From positions 3,058,501 to 3,122,500 of the forward strand of contig NC_018515.1 of the NCBI RefSeq assembly GCF_000231385.2: DNA of 64,000 nt. Reading direction: 5' to 3'. This DNA is from Desulfosporosinus meridiei DSM 13257. Lineage in GTDB: Bacteria; Bacillota; Desulfitobacteriia; Desulfitobacteriales; Desulfitobacteriaceae. The position numbers were made by a program, and so were the translations under genes. Positions 48,099-57,549 of the stretch are shown here, in pieces; the stretch's first letter is position 1, and each line of letters begins with the position of its first letter. The notes beneath the pieces were generated by a model. That model did not search any database, was not told the origin of the DNA, and saw only the letters and a program-made list of their open reading frames with translations.

Positions 48099-49805
48099 TT
48101 AAAAGGCCTTGCCAGCCAACATTAATAGGTGCTCAACGATGGGCCCCAGAGCTAGAGCAGGAAAAAAGGTCAAGGCTCCCACAATCAAAACCACACCTGC
48201 CAAGAGACCGGAAAATAAGCCTCCCGTTGTCTGAAAAGTCCCAGCACCAGCTGGGGTTATTTTTTTGCCGGCCATACTACCCGCGATGGCCAAAACCAGC
48301 ACAATTGGGCTAAAGCGGCCTATAAGCATACATACGCTAAGGATGATATTGTAAAAAACAGTGTTGACGTTTAGCCCGGCGAAGGCGCTCCCGTTATTGC
48401 CTGTTGCAGAAGAAAAAGCATAAAGTATTTCACTTAAACCATGAGGTCCGGGGTTGAGGATGGAGGAGGTACCTGCCGTAATTAGCACAGCCAAGGCGCT
48501 GCCTAATAAAATGCAGGCCGAAGGAATAAGCACAGCCAGGATGGCCATCTTCATCTCAAAAGACTCTATCTTTTTACCTACGTATTCCGGCGTTCGGCCG
48601 ACCATAAGACCAATTATAAATACCGTCAAAATCACAAACAGCAACATAGCATATAAACCTGACCCGACACCGCCGAACACAACTTCACCCAACATCATCT
48701 GAAGCATAGGCGACAGTCCTCCAAGAGGAGTAAGACTATCATGCATAGCATTGACCGCACCGCAGGATGTCGCAGTGGTTATCGTGGCCCACAAGGCCGA
48801 GTTGACAACTCCAAACCGGACTTCCTTTCCTTCCATTACAGAAGAACCAGTTATTCCAATCTTGCTAACCAAAGGGTTGCCCGCTATTTCGGTACTATAG
48901 GTCGTGCCTAGGGTTAAGACCAACAAAATCAACATCGCCCCAAAGATGACCTTCCCCTGCTTGGCATCCTTTAACATCTTGCCAAAGGAAAACGTTAAGC
49001 CTACCGGAATAAGCAGCAATAACAGCATCTCTACAAGATTGCTAAAGGGGGTAGGGTTTTCGAAAGGATGAGCCGAGTTAGCGTTCATGAATCCGCCACC
49101 ATTGGTACCTAACATTTTGATCGCTTCCTGAGAGGCCACCGGCCCCATAGCTAAGGTCTGATTCGCTCCTTGAAGAGTTTTGACTGTGAGATAGGGAGAT
49201 AAGTTTTGAATCACCCCTTGCGAAACTAATAACATTCCTCCCACCAAGGATATCGGTAATAGTATCCACAATATAGTACGAGTTAGATCTACCCAGAAGT
49301 TACCTATTGTTTTAGCTTGGTGGCGGCTTAAACCCCGTATCAGAGCGACCACAACAGCTATTCCGGCGGCAGCCGAAACAAAGTTATGAACCGTTAAGCC
49401 AGCCATTTGACTCAGATAACTCATTGTAGATTCACCGCCATAGGCCTGCCAGTTGGTGTTAGTTGTGAAACTCACTGCTGTATTCCAGGCTAAATCCCAT
49501 TTCAGTCCTCCAAACCCTTGTGGGTTAAGAGGCAAGTACCCTTGACCCAGTTGAAGGATAAATAGAGTAAAAAGACCAACAAAACTAAAGACCAAAAGGG
49601 ATAAAGCATACTCCCACCAATTCATTTCCTTTTGGGCATCAATTCCACATATTCGGTAGATAAACGCTTCCAACGGTCCCATGATCGGATCCAAAAAGGT
49701 CTTCTCCCCCTGGAATACCTTAGCCATATACAGACCAAGCGGAATGGCCAAAGCAAAGAGCACTACAAAAAACACGATCAGTTGAATAAAATCGTTACTC
49801 ATCAT
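48099..49805 (-). CDS. kdpA: Potassium-transporting ATPase subunit KdpA
   Basis: KdpA (568 aa) is the channel-like subunit of the SKT superfamily that selects potassium. It has ten helices and four P-loop repeats; the selectivity-filter segment [19 protein letters not shown] is conserved, as are [11 protein letters not shown] and the third-repeat [11 protein letters not shown]. The ATG overlaps the kdpF stop by one base (TAATG), so the two are translationally coupled. Confidence 0.97.
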   Translation of the reverse strand: MMSNDFIQLIVFFVVLFALAIPLGLYMAKVFQGEKTFLDPIMGPLEAFIYRICGIDAQKEMNWWEYALSLLVFSFVGLFTLFILQLGQGYLPLNPQGFGGLKWDLAWNTAVSFTTNTNWQAYGGESTMSYLSQMAGLTVHNFVSAAAGIAVVVALIRGLSRHQAKTIGNFWVDLTRTILWILLPISLVGGMLLVSQGVIQNLSPYLTVKTLQGANQTLAMGPVASQEAIKMLGTNGGGFMNANSAHPFENPTPFSNLVEMLLLLLIPVGLTFSFGKMLKDAKQGKVIFGAMLILLVLTLGTTYSTEIAGNPLVSKIGITGSSVMEGKEVRFGVVNSALWATITTATSCGAVNAMHDSLTPLGGLSPMLQMMLGEVVFGGVGSGLYAMLLFVILTVFIIGLMVGRTPEYVGKKIESFEMKMAILAVLIPSACILLGSALAVLITAGTSSILNPGPHGLSEILYAFSSATGNNGSAFAGLNVNTVFYNIILSVCMLIGRFSPIVLVLAIAGSMAGKKITPAGAGTFQTTGGLFSGLLAGVVLIVGALTFFPALALGPIVEHLLMLAGKAF

Positions 49806-49891
49806 TACAATTCCTCCGCTTTCATCAGTGTGTAACTTAGATATATTAAAAGACCTATAGCTACAAAGCCGCCCAAAATCATATCCCCCAT
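49805..49891 (-). CDS. kdpF: KdpF small subunit
   Basis: A 28-aa single-helix peptide (MGDMILGGFVAIGLLIYLSY then TLMKAEEL), preceded by GGAGGGAG and overlapping the kdpA start by one base. Position, length and the hydrophobic helix match KdpF, which stabilises the KdpABC complex. It is too short to be found by length-filtered gene calling. Confidence 0.93.
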   Translation of the reverse strand: MGDMILGGFVAIGLLIYLSYTLMKAEEL

Positions 49892-50254
49892 GGCTCTCCC
49901 TCCTTCTGAAGTTATAGCGAATATGCTTATTTGCTTTTTGTATGACCTTACTCGAGAACTTGTTATTCTGATTGCACCCTTATTATAGGACTATAGCTCG
50001 TTAAAATAGTGTTAAATAAACATTGATTACTATAAATAAACCGTAAAGATTCTCTACACAAAATAAATAATATCTGCATTTCATATTTTACAGATAACCT
50101 ATAAAGACAGTGTTAAGAACACCATAACTCGTATAAATACGGTATTAAGGTTTTTAAGCATAAAAAAAAGCCTTTAAACAAGGCTTGTCATAGAACCATC
50201 TTTAAGTTACCTCGCACGATATTGCAAGGACATTTAAGTCTCCATGACAGATAG
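49892..50254. other. Kdp promoter region and chemoreceptor 3' flank
   Basis: A TATAAT lies on the minus strand at 49982-49987, giving a kdp leader of about 85 bases; its -35 is poor, as expected for an activated promoter. I see no c-di-AMP riboswitch consensus. The left part of the region holds the chemoreceptor's 3' flank and its terminator. Confidence 0.35.
50162..50186 (-). terminator. Terminator of the dCache chemoreceptor gene
   Basis: 7-bp stem AAGCCTT/AAGGCTT (50168-50174 and 50180-50186), followed by eight T on the minus strand. Confidence 0.8.
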
Positions 50255-52315
50255 TTATAGCTTAAACATTGTGACACTACCTTGAAAGTCTGTTGCCATT
50301 TGAGCCAGAGAGGTTGCCGCCCTACGGATTTCCTCCATAGAAGCACTCTGTTCCTCTGTCCCTGCCACCACATTTTCCAGACTACCTGCAATTTTCTTAG
50401 GAATGTTTGCAACCTCCATGATTGAGGTAACAATTGTCTCGGTACTTACCCCAACTTCCTGAACTACGTCAGCAACGGACTGGGCCTGTTTTGAAAAGTC
50501 GTTGACTCCCTGCAAGATATCTTGGAAAGCTTCACCTGCGGAATTAATCATGTGAATCCCGTCTTGGGCCGCAACAGTTCCATTGTTCATGGTGTTAACT
50601 GCCTTCGTAGTCTCCTTTTGAATCTCGTTAACCAATCCACTGATTTTTCCGGCTGCATCACTGGACTGTTCGGCAAGTTTTCGAACTTCGTCAGCAACTA
50701 CCGCAAACCCTCGTCCTTGCTCCCCTGCCCGTGCTGCTTCAATCGCTGCATTGAGAGCCAGCAGATTCGTTTGGGAAGCAATATTGGTGATAAGTGCTAC
50801 TATCTGACCAATCTCTCCGGATTTTACTCCCAGATTATTGACAACATCAGCTGCTTCCTTGACGGTACTACTTATCGCTTGCATCTCGTCAACCGCTTTC
50901 CCAACGACACTATTACCTATGGCAGCCTTCTCGGAGGTCGCACGCGCTCCATCTGTAACTTTTTGGATATCCAGAGTTATAGTTTGCATATGCGCAGAAA
51001 CTTGTTGCGCTGAAAATACCGTAGCATCAACTCCCGTCAGCTTTTGTTGTACCCCGTCGGAAACTTCCTGAATGGATCTCACAATTTGTTCAGTCGTTTT
51101 GCCACCCTCGTCGGCACTGGCGTTTAACTCTTCTGCTGAAGCAGCTAACTGCTGTGAACTGTTGACAATTTCCAGGATAATCGTCTTAAAATTTCCCATC
51201 ATAATGTTAAGGTTTTCTGTCATCTGGCCAAACTCATCTTTAGATTGAACCCTAATGCTGTGGCTGAAATCGCCTTGTACGAGAGCCTCTGCAAACTGGT
51301 TCACCAATTTAATATTCTTAACGATGTAGCGGCTATAAAGAAAAAGAGCTGTACTGGCAATTAAGATTGTTAGTATAAATATTATGAGCATCTGATATAA
51401 CAAAGCATTCAAAGGAGCTAATAAATCAGCCTCTGAAACATCAATAGCTAGTGTCCAGCCGAATCCTGGAACTGGTGCATAATAAACCTGTCTTGTCCCG
51501 TCTCGTGAGTATGTAAACGATCCTTCTTGACCACTGAACATGGTTTTGGCGGCATCGCTCAAGCTTTTGTTAGTGTCCTCTGTAATCTTCCCTTGCATTA
51601 CTTTAGATGGGTCTGGATTGGCCAGATACTGCCCCTCTTTGTTCAAAAGGTAAACGTCCGCCTTGATATTTAAACGGATCTCACTAATTAGTTTTTGCAG
51701 AGTAACAAAATCAAGATCTCCTGTAGCTACCCCTATAAAAGCTCCTTGCTTATCGTACAACGGTGCGACGGCAGTGAGCATGGTGACCTTTGTAACATCA
51801 TCAAAGTATGGATCTGTCCATGCAATCTTTTCTTTTGAGTTCTTACCGGTTTTATACCAGTCTTGGCCAGGGTAGTCATATTTTTCATCACTATATTCAT
51901 CTGTATAGATCACTTTATCTTTTTCTTTATAAACATAGGGGCCATAATACTTAACGTCTTCCCTGTAGGCATAAGGCTCATAAAACACGCCCATCCCAAA
52001 GGTTACTTTACCGGATGCGATTGTTTTCTTAAATAAATCAGTATACTGCTCTTGGCTTAGGCTACCACCGACAGAGTCTACTGTACTGACCATACCTTGA
52101 ACTAAAGTACCATGTTCCGTTAATTGTTTCTCGATACCCTCTATTGTTCCCTGTAATTTAGCGCTCATCTTGTTTTGGATCTCATTCCTAAGCAGTGATT
52201 CAGAATACTTGTAACTAATCCCAGACATAGCTACGAAGGTTAATACGATTATAGGCAAAATTGTAAGCATCGTCTTGCCCCGAACACTATAAACATTGAA
52301 AATCCTTTTAAACAC
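50255..52315 (-). CDS. Methyl-accepting chemotaxis protein with dCache sensor
   Basis: A 686-aa transmembrane receptor. Helix 1 (about 15-35) and helix 2 (about 300-320) bracket a large extracytoplasmic double-Cache domain; [20 protein letters not shown] and [10 protein letters not shown] lie in its ligand-binding half. A HAMP domain and a long MCP hairpin with the conserved tip [20 protein letters not shown] follow. Double-Cache receptors often bind amino acids or organic acids. I start at the GTG at 52315, with AAGGAG nine bases upstream, rather than an ATG 22 codons earlier that has no such site. It stands alone. Confidence 0.9.
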   Translation of the reverse strand: MFKRIFNVYSVRGKTMLTILPIIVLTFVAMSGISYKYSESLLRNEIQNKMSAKLQGTIEGIEKQLTEHGTLVQGMVSTVDSVGGSLSQEQYTDLFKKTIASGKVTFGMGVFYEPYAYREDVKYYGPYVYKEKDKVIYTDEYSDEKYDYPGQDWYKTGKNSKEKIAWTDPYFDDVTKVTMLTAVAPLYDKQGAFIGVATGDLDFVTLQKLISEIRLNIKADVYLLNKEGQYLANPDPSKVMQGKITEDTNKSLSDAAKTMFSGQEGSFTYSRDGTRQVYYAPVPGFGWTLAIDVSEADLLAPLNALLYQMLIIFILTILIASTALFLYSRYIVKNIKLVNQFAEALVQGDFSHSIRVQSKDEFGQMTENLNIMMGNFKTIILEIVNSSQQLAASAEELNASADEGGKTTEQIVRSIQEVSDGVQQKLTGVDATVFSAQQVSAHMQTITLDIQKVTDGARATSEKAAIGNSVVGKAVDEMQAISSTVKEAADVVNNLGVKSGEIGQIVALITNIASQTNLLALNAAIEAARAGEQGRGFAVVADEVRKLAEQSSDAAGKISGLVNEIQKETTKAVNTMNNGTVAAQDGIHMINSAGEAFQDILQGVNDFSKQAQSVADVVQEVGVSTETIVTSIMEVANIPKKIAGSLENVVAGTEEQSASMEEIRRAATSLAQMATDFQGSVTMFKL

Positions 52316-52461
52316 TAGATCAGCTCCTTCATAGCTGTTTTTTAGACATATTTTTTTAAAATAGTATTTTATATTCTTCATATTACCAGAACATTGTTAA
52401 GCCATTATTGATAAAGTGTAAATTATACGTTACTTACAAAAAATTCGACATTCATCTCCTC

Positions 52462-52488
52462 AAAAAGAAAAAGAGCCTTAGTGGCTCT
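52462..52488 (-). terminator. Terminator beside the glyoxalase-like remnant
   Basis: 6-bp stem AGAGCC/GGCTCT (52472-52477 and 52483-52488), followed on the minus strand by TTTTCTTTTT. It probably terminated the gene of which only the remnant at 52534 survives. Confidence 0.6.
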
Positions 52489-52533
52489 AATAATCTTTAT
52501 TTTTTATGCCATTGCCCATCATTCAAAAGCACG

Positions 52534-52638
52534 TTACTTTTGTATGATTTGAATAAGGTTGCCGCAAGTATCATCAAAGACAGCTATTGTGACTTTGCCC
52601 AGTTCAGTCGGTTCCATGGTAAATTTCACCCTTTGCAT
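52534..52638 (-). pseudogene. C-terminal remnant of a VOC/glyoxalase-family gene
   Basis: 34 codons on the minus strand encode the typical end of a vicinal-oxygen-chelate (glyoxalase/bleomycin resistance) protein: VKFTMEPTELG, then AVFDDTCGNLIQI and a stop. In that family the ending AVFDDTCGNLIQI carries a metal-proximal strand. No upstream part of the gene is present before 52638, so it is a truncated relic. Confidence 0.7.
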
Positions 52639-52728
52639 TGTTTATTTTGCCATTTTGATTTCCTCTATTCTTTATCGCTGTAGGGCGCTTGATTATCAAA
52701 ATATCTAAACACATACTGGACTAGTAAA

Positions 52729-52762
52729 CAGATAACTCGACATACTATTGTCAGGTTATCTG
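52729..52762. promoter_or_regulatory. WYL-regulator operator site 1 (own promoter)
   Basis: Inverted repeat with 14-base arms (12 of 14 paired) around TACTAT; the core is GACA-N6-TGTCAGGTT. TATAAT follows eight bases past the GGTT of the right arm and precedes the WYL regulator's start. Confidence 0.7.
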
Positions 52763-52789
52763 TTTTATAATGTGATTGGGGTGATCATA

Positions 52790-53686
52790 TTGCAGATAAA
52801 CAGACTATTTGAAATCATATATATTTTACTTAACAAAAAGTCGATAACTGCCAAAGAACTGGCTGAACGCTTTGAGGTATCCGTAAGAACAATTTACCGT
52901 GATATTGATACCCTGTCTTCAGCAGGGATCCCAATTTATGCAAGCCAGGGTAAGGGCGGCGGTATTTCATTGCTCGACGATTATGTGCTCAATAAATCAG
53001 TTCTTTCAGAACGGGAACAAAACGAGATATTATACGCATTGCAAAGTCTGTCAATCACGCTGACTCCTGAAACGGATAAAGTTCTGGCAAGACTGAGTAG
53101 TCTGTTCAACAGAAACACAACAAATTGGATTGAAGTAGACTTCAGTCCCTGGGGCAGCAACGAAAATGGAACATGCCAATTTACAATGATTAAAAACGCC
53201 ATTCTAAGCCGCCAAATCATTGAATTTAATTATTTTGGCTCTTCCGGTGAAAAAAGCATCCGCAAAGTCGAACCGGTTAAACTTGTCTTCAAAGTAAATG
53301 CCTGGTATCTGCAAGCCTTCTGCTTAACCAGAAACACATATAGAACCTTCAAAATTACACGAATGTCTGATCTCCAGATGACGCCGGAATCTTTCTCAGA
53401 GAGGAATTTTGAAGGAATCAAAGAAAATGAACAGGCGCAAACAACTCAAATCGATGTGTGCCTAAATATATCTGCCGAAGGTGCATATCGGGTATACGAT
53501 GAGTTTGACGAGGAAGATATAACCAAAAACAACGATGGCTCCTATATGGTTAAGGCCTCTCTGCCGAGGGGTGATTGGATATATAATTATCTATTTTCAT
53601 ATGGACCGCTTCTTGAAGTAATAGAACCTAAAGAACTACGGCAGGAGATGAAGAATCGGATTAAAATCATGACGAATAAATATTAA
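52790..53686 (+). CDS. WYL-domain transcriptional regulator (YafY/YobV type)
   Basis: A 298-aa regulator. An N-terminal winged helix of the HTH_11 type (about 5-60; ITAKELAERFEVSVRTIYRDIDTL) is followed by a WYL domain (about 135-215; the WYL signature is FKVNAWYLQAFCL) and a C-terminal WCX domain. WYL domains sense small ligands or nucleic acids. The start is TTG at 52790 with GGGGTGA upstream. Three copies of one palindrome lie at its promoter, at the promoter of the Dabb gene and before the broken SDR gene. It therefore probably controls itself and both. Confidence 0.88.
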   Translation: MQINRLFEIIYILLNKKSITAKELAERFEVSVRTIYRDIDTLSSAGIPIYASQGKGGGISLLDDYVLNKSVLSEREQNEILYALQSLSITLTPETDKVLARLSSLFNRNTTNWIEVDFSPWGSNENGTCQFTMIKNAILSRQIIEFNYFGSSGEKSIRKVEPVKLVFKVNAWYLQAFCLTRNTYRTFKITRMSDLQMTPESFSERNFEGIKENEQAQTTQIDVCLNISAEGAYRVYDEFDEEDITKNNDGSYMVKASLPRGDWIYNYLFSYGPLLEVIEPKELRQEMKNRIKIMTNKY

Positions 53687-53692
53687 TACTTT

Positions 53693-53716
53693 AACCTGAC
53701 GTACTGTCGTCAGGTT
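53693..53716. promoter_or_regulatory. WYL-regulator operator site 2 (Dabb promoter)
   Basis: Perfect 9-bp arms AACCTGACG/CGTCAGGTT around TACTGT, six bases after the WYL stop. TATAAT follows eight bases past the right arm, the same spacing as at site 1. Confidence 0.75.
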
Positions 53717-53777
53717 TTGTTCTTTATAATATTAATTGAGCATTAGGACAACATTATTCTAATAAGGAGGAGCAACT

Positions 53778-54065
53778 ATGATTGCAAACAATGTACTGTT
53801 GAAGCTGAAAAATCCGAACAAAGATGTAAGTGAGGTGCAGTCCCGGCTTCTTAGTATGAAAGGAAAAATTGATGTTCTTTTGGACATACAGGTTGAAGAA
53901 AACATACGTCCTGAGGATAGTGCTTACGATGTATTATTCATCACGAAGTTTGCATCCATGGAAGATTTAGATGTATATCTTGCCCATCCGGCACATTTGA
54001 AAGTTTCTAAATTTATCGGCAGTGTCCTGGATACGCTGGCCTCTCTGTGTTATGAGTTGAAATAG
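53778..54065 (+). CDS. Dabb (stress-responsive A/B barrel) family protein
   Basis: A 95-aa ferredoxin-like alpha/beta protein of the Dabb family. The pattern NNVLLKLKNP, the central DVLFITKFASMEDLDVYLAHPAH and the end FIGSVLDTLASLCYE are typical; the conserved His of the YxxHPxH region is at HPAHLKV. Dabb proteins dimerise and some catalyse aldol or cyclase steps, but most are uncharacterised. AAGGAGG precedes the ATG. Operator site 2 places it under the WYL regulator. A strong terminator follows. Confidence 0.85.
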   Translation: MIANNVLLKLKNPNKDVSEVQSRLLSMKGKIDVLLDIQVEENIRPEDSAYDVLFITKFASMEDLDVYLAHPAHLKVSKFIGSVLDTLASLCYELK

Positions 54066-54075
54066 CAAAACATTT

Positions 54076-54110
54076 CACGCACTGATTAATTAATCAGTGC
54101 GTGCTTTTTT
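54076..54110 (+). terminator. Terminator of the Dabb gene
   Basis: A perfect 28-base palindrome (54076-54103) followed by CTTTTTT. Confidence 0.85.
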
Positions 54111-54141
54111 CGGAACAATATCATCCAGGTAACATCATATA

Positions 54142-54195
54142 CAGTATAGCTGTTATAACCTGACATACTGTTGTCAGGTTATAACAGCTATACTG
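54142..54195. promoter_or_regulatory. WYL-regulator operator site 3, 24-bp perfect inverted repeat
   Basis: Two 24-base arms match without error around TACTGT. The inner nine bases of each arm are the same AACCTGACA/TGTCAGGTT as the other two sites. TATACT lies in each arm eight bases outside that core, so both directions carry a -10-like element. The gene to the right is the broken SDR. Confidence 0.8.
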
Positions 54196-54232
54196 AAATT
54201 GTAAATAAAACTCAAAACAGGAGGTTTCATTG

Positions 54233-54358
54233 ATGGAGAATTTCAACCATATAATTATTGATCCCCAGGAATTGGAGGGCAAACGTATTCTTGTTACCGG
54301 TGGTACCAAGGGAGGAATAGGAGAGGCAATTGACGGCGGCATTGTCCGCATTATATAA
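54233..54358 (+). pseudogene. Short-chain dehydrogenase gene with large internal deletion
   Basis: CAGGAGG stands before an ATG that opens a normal SDR N terminus: LEGKRILVTGGTKGG-IGEA with the NAD(P)-binding TGxxxGIG motif (one glycine inserted). At residue 32 the frame jumps straight to IDGGIVRII, a C-terminal SDR ending, then TAA. Only 41 residues remain of about 250. The join is in frame, so a short peptide may still be made, but it cannot be an enzyme. Confidence 0.8.
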
Positions 54359-54405
54359 CAGAGTGCTGAACAGACTGCTTAATTTGATGGGGAATGAAAA
54401 GAGGA

Positions 54406-54996
54406 TTATAGTAAATTATTCATTTCCTGCAGAATGCTGTTGATCTGGTTAAGTATGTCTAGGCGGTTGGTCTGGATGGAAGCTATTTCAGCAAAGGCTG
54501 TATCCATGGCAGCATAATCCTCTTCTTTGATCAAGCCTTTATATTCCTCTCTAATATCTTTGATTTGGCCTTTTGTATCTTTTAAAGAGTTCGCCAGTTC
54601 AGCGATTTGTGCCTTGTAAGCTTTTAACTGCGTGGTTGTTTCTTCCGGAATTACTGAGCCACTGTCTTTTAATGCTTCTAGTTTTTGGGCCAGGGTTAGG
54701 CGGAGTTGATTGTTTAGCTCGACAACGCCGAGGTTGTTTTCACGATTTTCAAGTACCTCCTGCTTGTGCTCTGCTAAATCCAGTTTGAACCCTTCGAATC
54801 CCTCTTTCTTGGTTGCTAGCTTTGACTGTTTTTCCAGGTTGCGGGCTTTGATTTCTTCAATCTTCTGCTGCTTTTCCTCCAATTTTAGAATGCGTTTGTC
54901 TAATTTGCTTCCGTCACCCGGAGTGGCGGCAAATACTGAAGTACTCGTGACAAGGGTAAGCATTAAAGCTAGTACGGTTACCGTTATTTTTTTCAT
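54406..54996 (-). CDS. Secreted coiled-coil protein of unknown function
   Basis: A 196-aa protein with a clear signal peptide (KKITVTVLALMLTLVTSTSVFA, cleavage near Ala24). The mature part is almost entirely charged helix with heptad repeats (LDKRILKLEEKQQKIEEIK and on), predicted to form coiled coils. No catalytic residue or cysteine is seen. It is transcribed away from a two-component system 200 bases to the right, whose sensor looks outward, so it may be a target of that system or an envelope stress protein. Function is unknown. Confidence 0.65.
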   Translation of the reverse strand: MKKITVTVLALMLTLVTSTSVFAATPGDGSKLDKRILKLEEKQQKIEEIKARNLEKQSKLATKKEGFEGFKLDLAEHKQEVLENRENNLGVVELNNQLRLTLAQKLEALKDSGSVIPEETTTQLKAYKAQIAELANSLKDTKGQIKDIREEYKGLIKEEDYAAMDTAFAEIASIQTNRLDILNQINSILQEMNNLL

Positions 54997-55197
54997 TGTT
55001 AAAACCTCTTTTCTTTATTATGAGTTTGGGATATAAATTCCTCACTTGATACACCCGGTTTTCCTCAATTTGTCACCTCCCTGCTTTATCTTAACGTTTG
55101 ACCTTTGCGCAAAACAAAGGTTAAACTGTGGCAAAGCTGTGGCAATTCTTTTTATCTGGCAAAGAATAGTCTACAATAGGGGCAAGGAAGTGATCCA

Positions 55198-55890
55198 ATG
55201 AGAAAATTAATCTACCTGGCGGATGATGATGAAAATATCCGCGGCTTAATTAATATGTTTCTGTCTAATGAAGGCTTTGAAGTGAAATCTTTTGCCAATG
55301 GGGATGACTTACTTGCGGCGTTTTTGCAAAAGCCTGCCGATTTAGTCATTCTTGACATCATGATGCCGGGGACAGACGGACTTTCTGTATGTACACAGAT
55401 TCGAAATTGCAGTAATACCCTGATTATTATTGTGTCCGCAAGAGACAATGAAATCGACCGGATAACAGGGATTACACTTGGTTCGGATGATTACATGACA
55501 AAGCCTTTTTCTCCTATGGAACTGATGGCCAGAGTCAAAGCATTGTTCCGCAGATTGGAATTAGATACAGGCGGCAGTTCCAGGCACATTTTGACAGCCG
55601 GCAATTTAATTATCAATGCCGCCACCCGAGAAGCAAAAGTAGATGGAAGTCAGTTTGATCTGACTCCGACGGAGTTGGCTTTAATGGTATATTTAATGCA
55701 AAACAGCACACGTGCCGTATCCCGGGATGAGCTCTTGAAAAATGTTTGGATGTTTGATTTTGAGGTTGACTCCCGGGCCACAGATGATGTGGTGAAACGT
55801 CTGCGCAAAAAGCTTGCCGCAGTCAAGTGCAGTGCAAAAATCGAATCTGTCTGGGGATTTGGATTCAAACTGAGTGAAGGGGGTGAATAA
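55198..55890 (+). CDS. OmpR-family response regulator
   Basis: A 230-aa response regulator. The receiver domain (1-118) has the acidic pair in ADDDEN (8-13), the phosphorylated Asp in ILDIMMPG (about 53) and the conserved Lys in TKPFSPMEL (about 102). The winged-helix DNA-binding domain (about 135-225) includes LTPTELALMVYLM and VWGFGFKL. It is translated just before its kinase, with a three-base gap. AGGAAGTGA precedes the ATG. Confidence 0.95.
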   Translation: MRKLIYLADDDENIRGLINMFLSNEGFEVKSFANGDDLLAAFLQKPADLVILDIMMPGTDGLSVCTQIRNCSNTLIIIVSARDNEIDRITGITLGSDDYMTKPFSPMELMARVKALFRRLELDTGGSSRHILTAGNLIINAATREAKVDGSQFDLTPTELALMVYLMQNSTRAVSRDELLKNVWMFDFEVDSRATDDVVKRLRKKLAAVKCSAKIESVWGFGFKLSEGGE

Positions 55891-55893
55891 TTT

Positions 55894-57300
55894 GTGAAGA
55901 CGATAAAAAACGCTATTGTTACTCCCTTTGTCATCATGATCACGGTCTTTCCCCTCATAACACTGCTCTTATTCAATCTCTCGGTTAACTATTATTTAGA
56001 TCGCAATGCCAGGACTGAACTGCGCGGTGTTGTGAAGACCATGGAAGGCGTGGTGAAAAAAGAGCTGCCGGATATCCGAAACACTGCTGTGGCAAATTTG
56101 GCTGCTCCTTTTGCCAAACTCTACAGAGCTCTGCGCTCTTCTCAATTAGCAGCGAACACTGAGATGCTTTTCTACAGTCAAAATCAGGAGCTTTTCTCTC
56201 CCCTCAGGGATGGGTACATTTCCGATAGTTTTATCAACAATCAGTTATTGAAACGACTCAGTGGGAAGCTGCCTTCGATGGAGGATAACCAAGTATATAC
56301 CATCCGCATCGGAGGAGATAAATACTTTGTCCTGTTATACCCTGTCACAAATGCCGGGAGCCCGGCTGTTATTTTTGTATCCCATGGGGATAAGGAGCTC
56401 GCTTTAGTCCGTTTTATCAATCTCATATTAATAAGTATTATGCTGATCGGAGCCTTACTGGCTGTGTTGCTGGCTCATCGTTTGTCAAGCCGGATTACAC
56501 GCCCCGTCGGCGAGCTGTGCAGACTGACCAGAGACATCGGCTCGGGGAACTTTTCCGCTCCGCTTCAGACCAGTAATCATGATATTCTTGAACTGCATAT
56601 ACTTAAACAAAGTATTGGGGAGATGTCCGCTCAGCTTGAAACCTATGATAAATCGCAAAAAGCATTCCTGCAGAATGCTTCTCATGAACTGAAAACTCCT
56701 CTTATGTCTATCCAGGGATATGCAGAAGGTATTATTAACGGGGTGCTTCCCGATGTAAAACACGCCTCTCAAATCATTCACAGCGAAAGCCAACGGCTGG
56801 GCAAATTAGTCGAAGAACTCCTGACACTTTCGCGGATTGAAAGCCAGACGTACAGCAAAGAACTCAGCCAAGTTAACTTGGGCAATATCCTCAAGGAATA
56901 TGTCCAGCGTCTCGGCGGCCTTGCTGCAAAACATCAATGTGAACTGGCACTTGTCCTGCCGAATAAGCCTGTATATGTAGCGGCGGATGATACCCTTTTA
57001 TCACAGGCAGTCATTAACATCGTATCGAATTGCCTGCGTTACGCCAAATCTACGGTGAGCATAACTTTACTGGAAGATGAAAATTCTGCAGTCATTCGAT
57101 TAGCGGATGATGGTGACGGCATACCGGAAGCGGATTTGCCCCATATTTTCGAAAGGTTTTATAAGGGTAAAGGAGGAAATTTCGGTCTGGGGTTAGCCAT
57201 TGCTAAATCTGCCGTAGAGTTTATGGGTGGAAGCATCCGGGCAGGTAACGGTCAAACAGGAGCCGTATTCGAAATAACATTAAGTAGCAGCCCCGGTTAA
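55894..57300 (+). CDS. Sensor histidine kinase
   Basis: A 468-aa kinase starting at GTG. Two membrane helices (about 8-30 and 167-190) bracket an extracellular sensor domain. A HAMP domain (about 190-240) leads to the HisKA dimerisation helix with the phosphorylated His in NASHELKTPLMS (about 266). The ATP-binding domain has the N box IVSNCLRYA and G boxes DDGDGIPEA and GLGLAIAK. It pairs with the OmpR-type regulator before it. The signal is unknown. Confidence 0.95.
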   Translation: MKTIKNAIVTPFVIMITVFPLITLLLFNLSVNYYLDRNARTELRGVVKTMEGVVKKELPDIRNTAVANLAAPFAKLYRALRSSQLAANTEMLFYSQNQELFSPLRDGYISDSFINNQLLKRLSGKLPSMEDNQVYTIRIGGDKYFVLLYPVTNAGSPAVIFVSHGDKELALVRFINLILISIMLIGALLAVLLAHRLSSRITRPVGELCRLTRDIGSGNFSAPLQTSNHDILELHILKQSIGEMSAQLETYDKSQKAFLQNASHELKTPLMSIQGYAEGIINGVLPDVKHASQIIHSESQRLGKLVEELLTLSRIESQTYSKELSQVNLGNILKEYVQRLGGLAAKHQCELALVLPNKPVYVAADDTLLSQAVINIVSNCLRYAKSTVSITLLEDENSAVIRLADDGDGIPEADLPHIFERFYKGKGGNFGLGLAIAKSAVEFMGGSIRAGNGQTGAVFEITLSSSPG

Positions 57301-57377
57301 CCAGTCAGCCCTGTTTAAACACTGGTTAGAAAGAGCTTAAGCCCTTTCGATGCAGTTTACCTTGAGACAATAATAAA

Positions 57378-57413
57378 AAGAATATTTCTTTTTAGTTCAA
57401 AAGAAATATTCTT
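57378..57413. repeat. AT-rich hairpin, perfect 15-bp arms
   Basis: Arms 57378-57392 and 57399-57413 are exactly complementary, separated by six bases, and flanking TAATAA/TTATTA bases extend the pairing. It lies about 80 bases past the kinase stop and may end its transcript. A smaller TAACCAGT/ACTGGTTA hairpin lies directly at the stop. Confidence 0.6.
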
Positions 57414-57549
57414 ATTAACCTATTTCAGGCATACCAGTAAGCTCTCCGATGTTTCGGAGTTAACCTCTGCAATAATTCCGTAAATATCGCCTCCATGCAA
57501 ATACTTCTGCATAATCGATATTTACCAATAGGGATTACCATCGTACTTG

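Noticed and set aside
49892-50160. c-di-AMP riboswitch upstream of kdpFABC
   Set aside because: The leader from the likely start site is only about 85 bases long and lacks the consensus.
54233-54358. Functional small oxidoreductase
   Set aside because: The catalytic Ser-Tyr-Lys region of SDR enzymes is absent; only the two ends remain.
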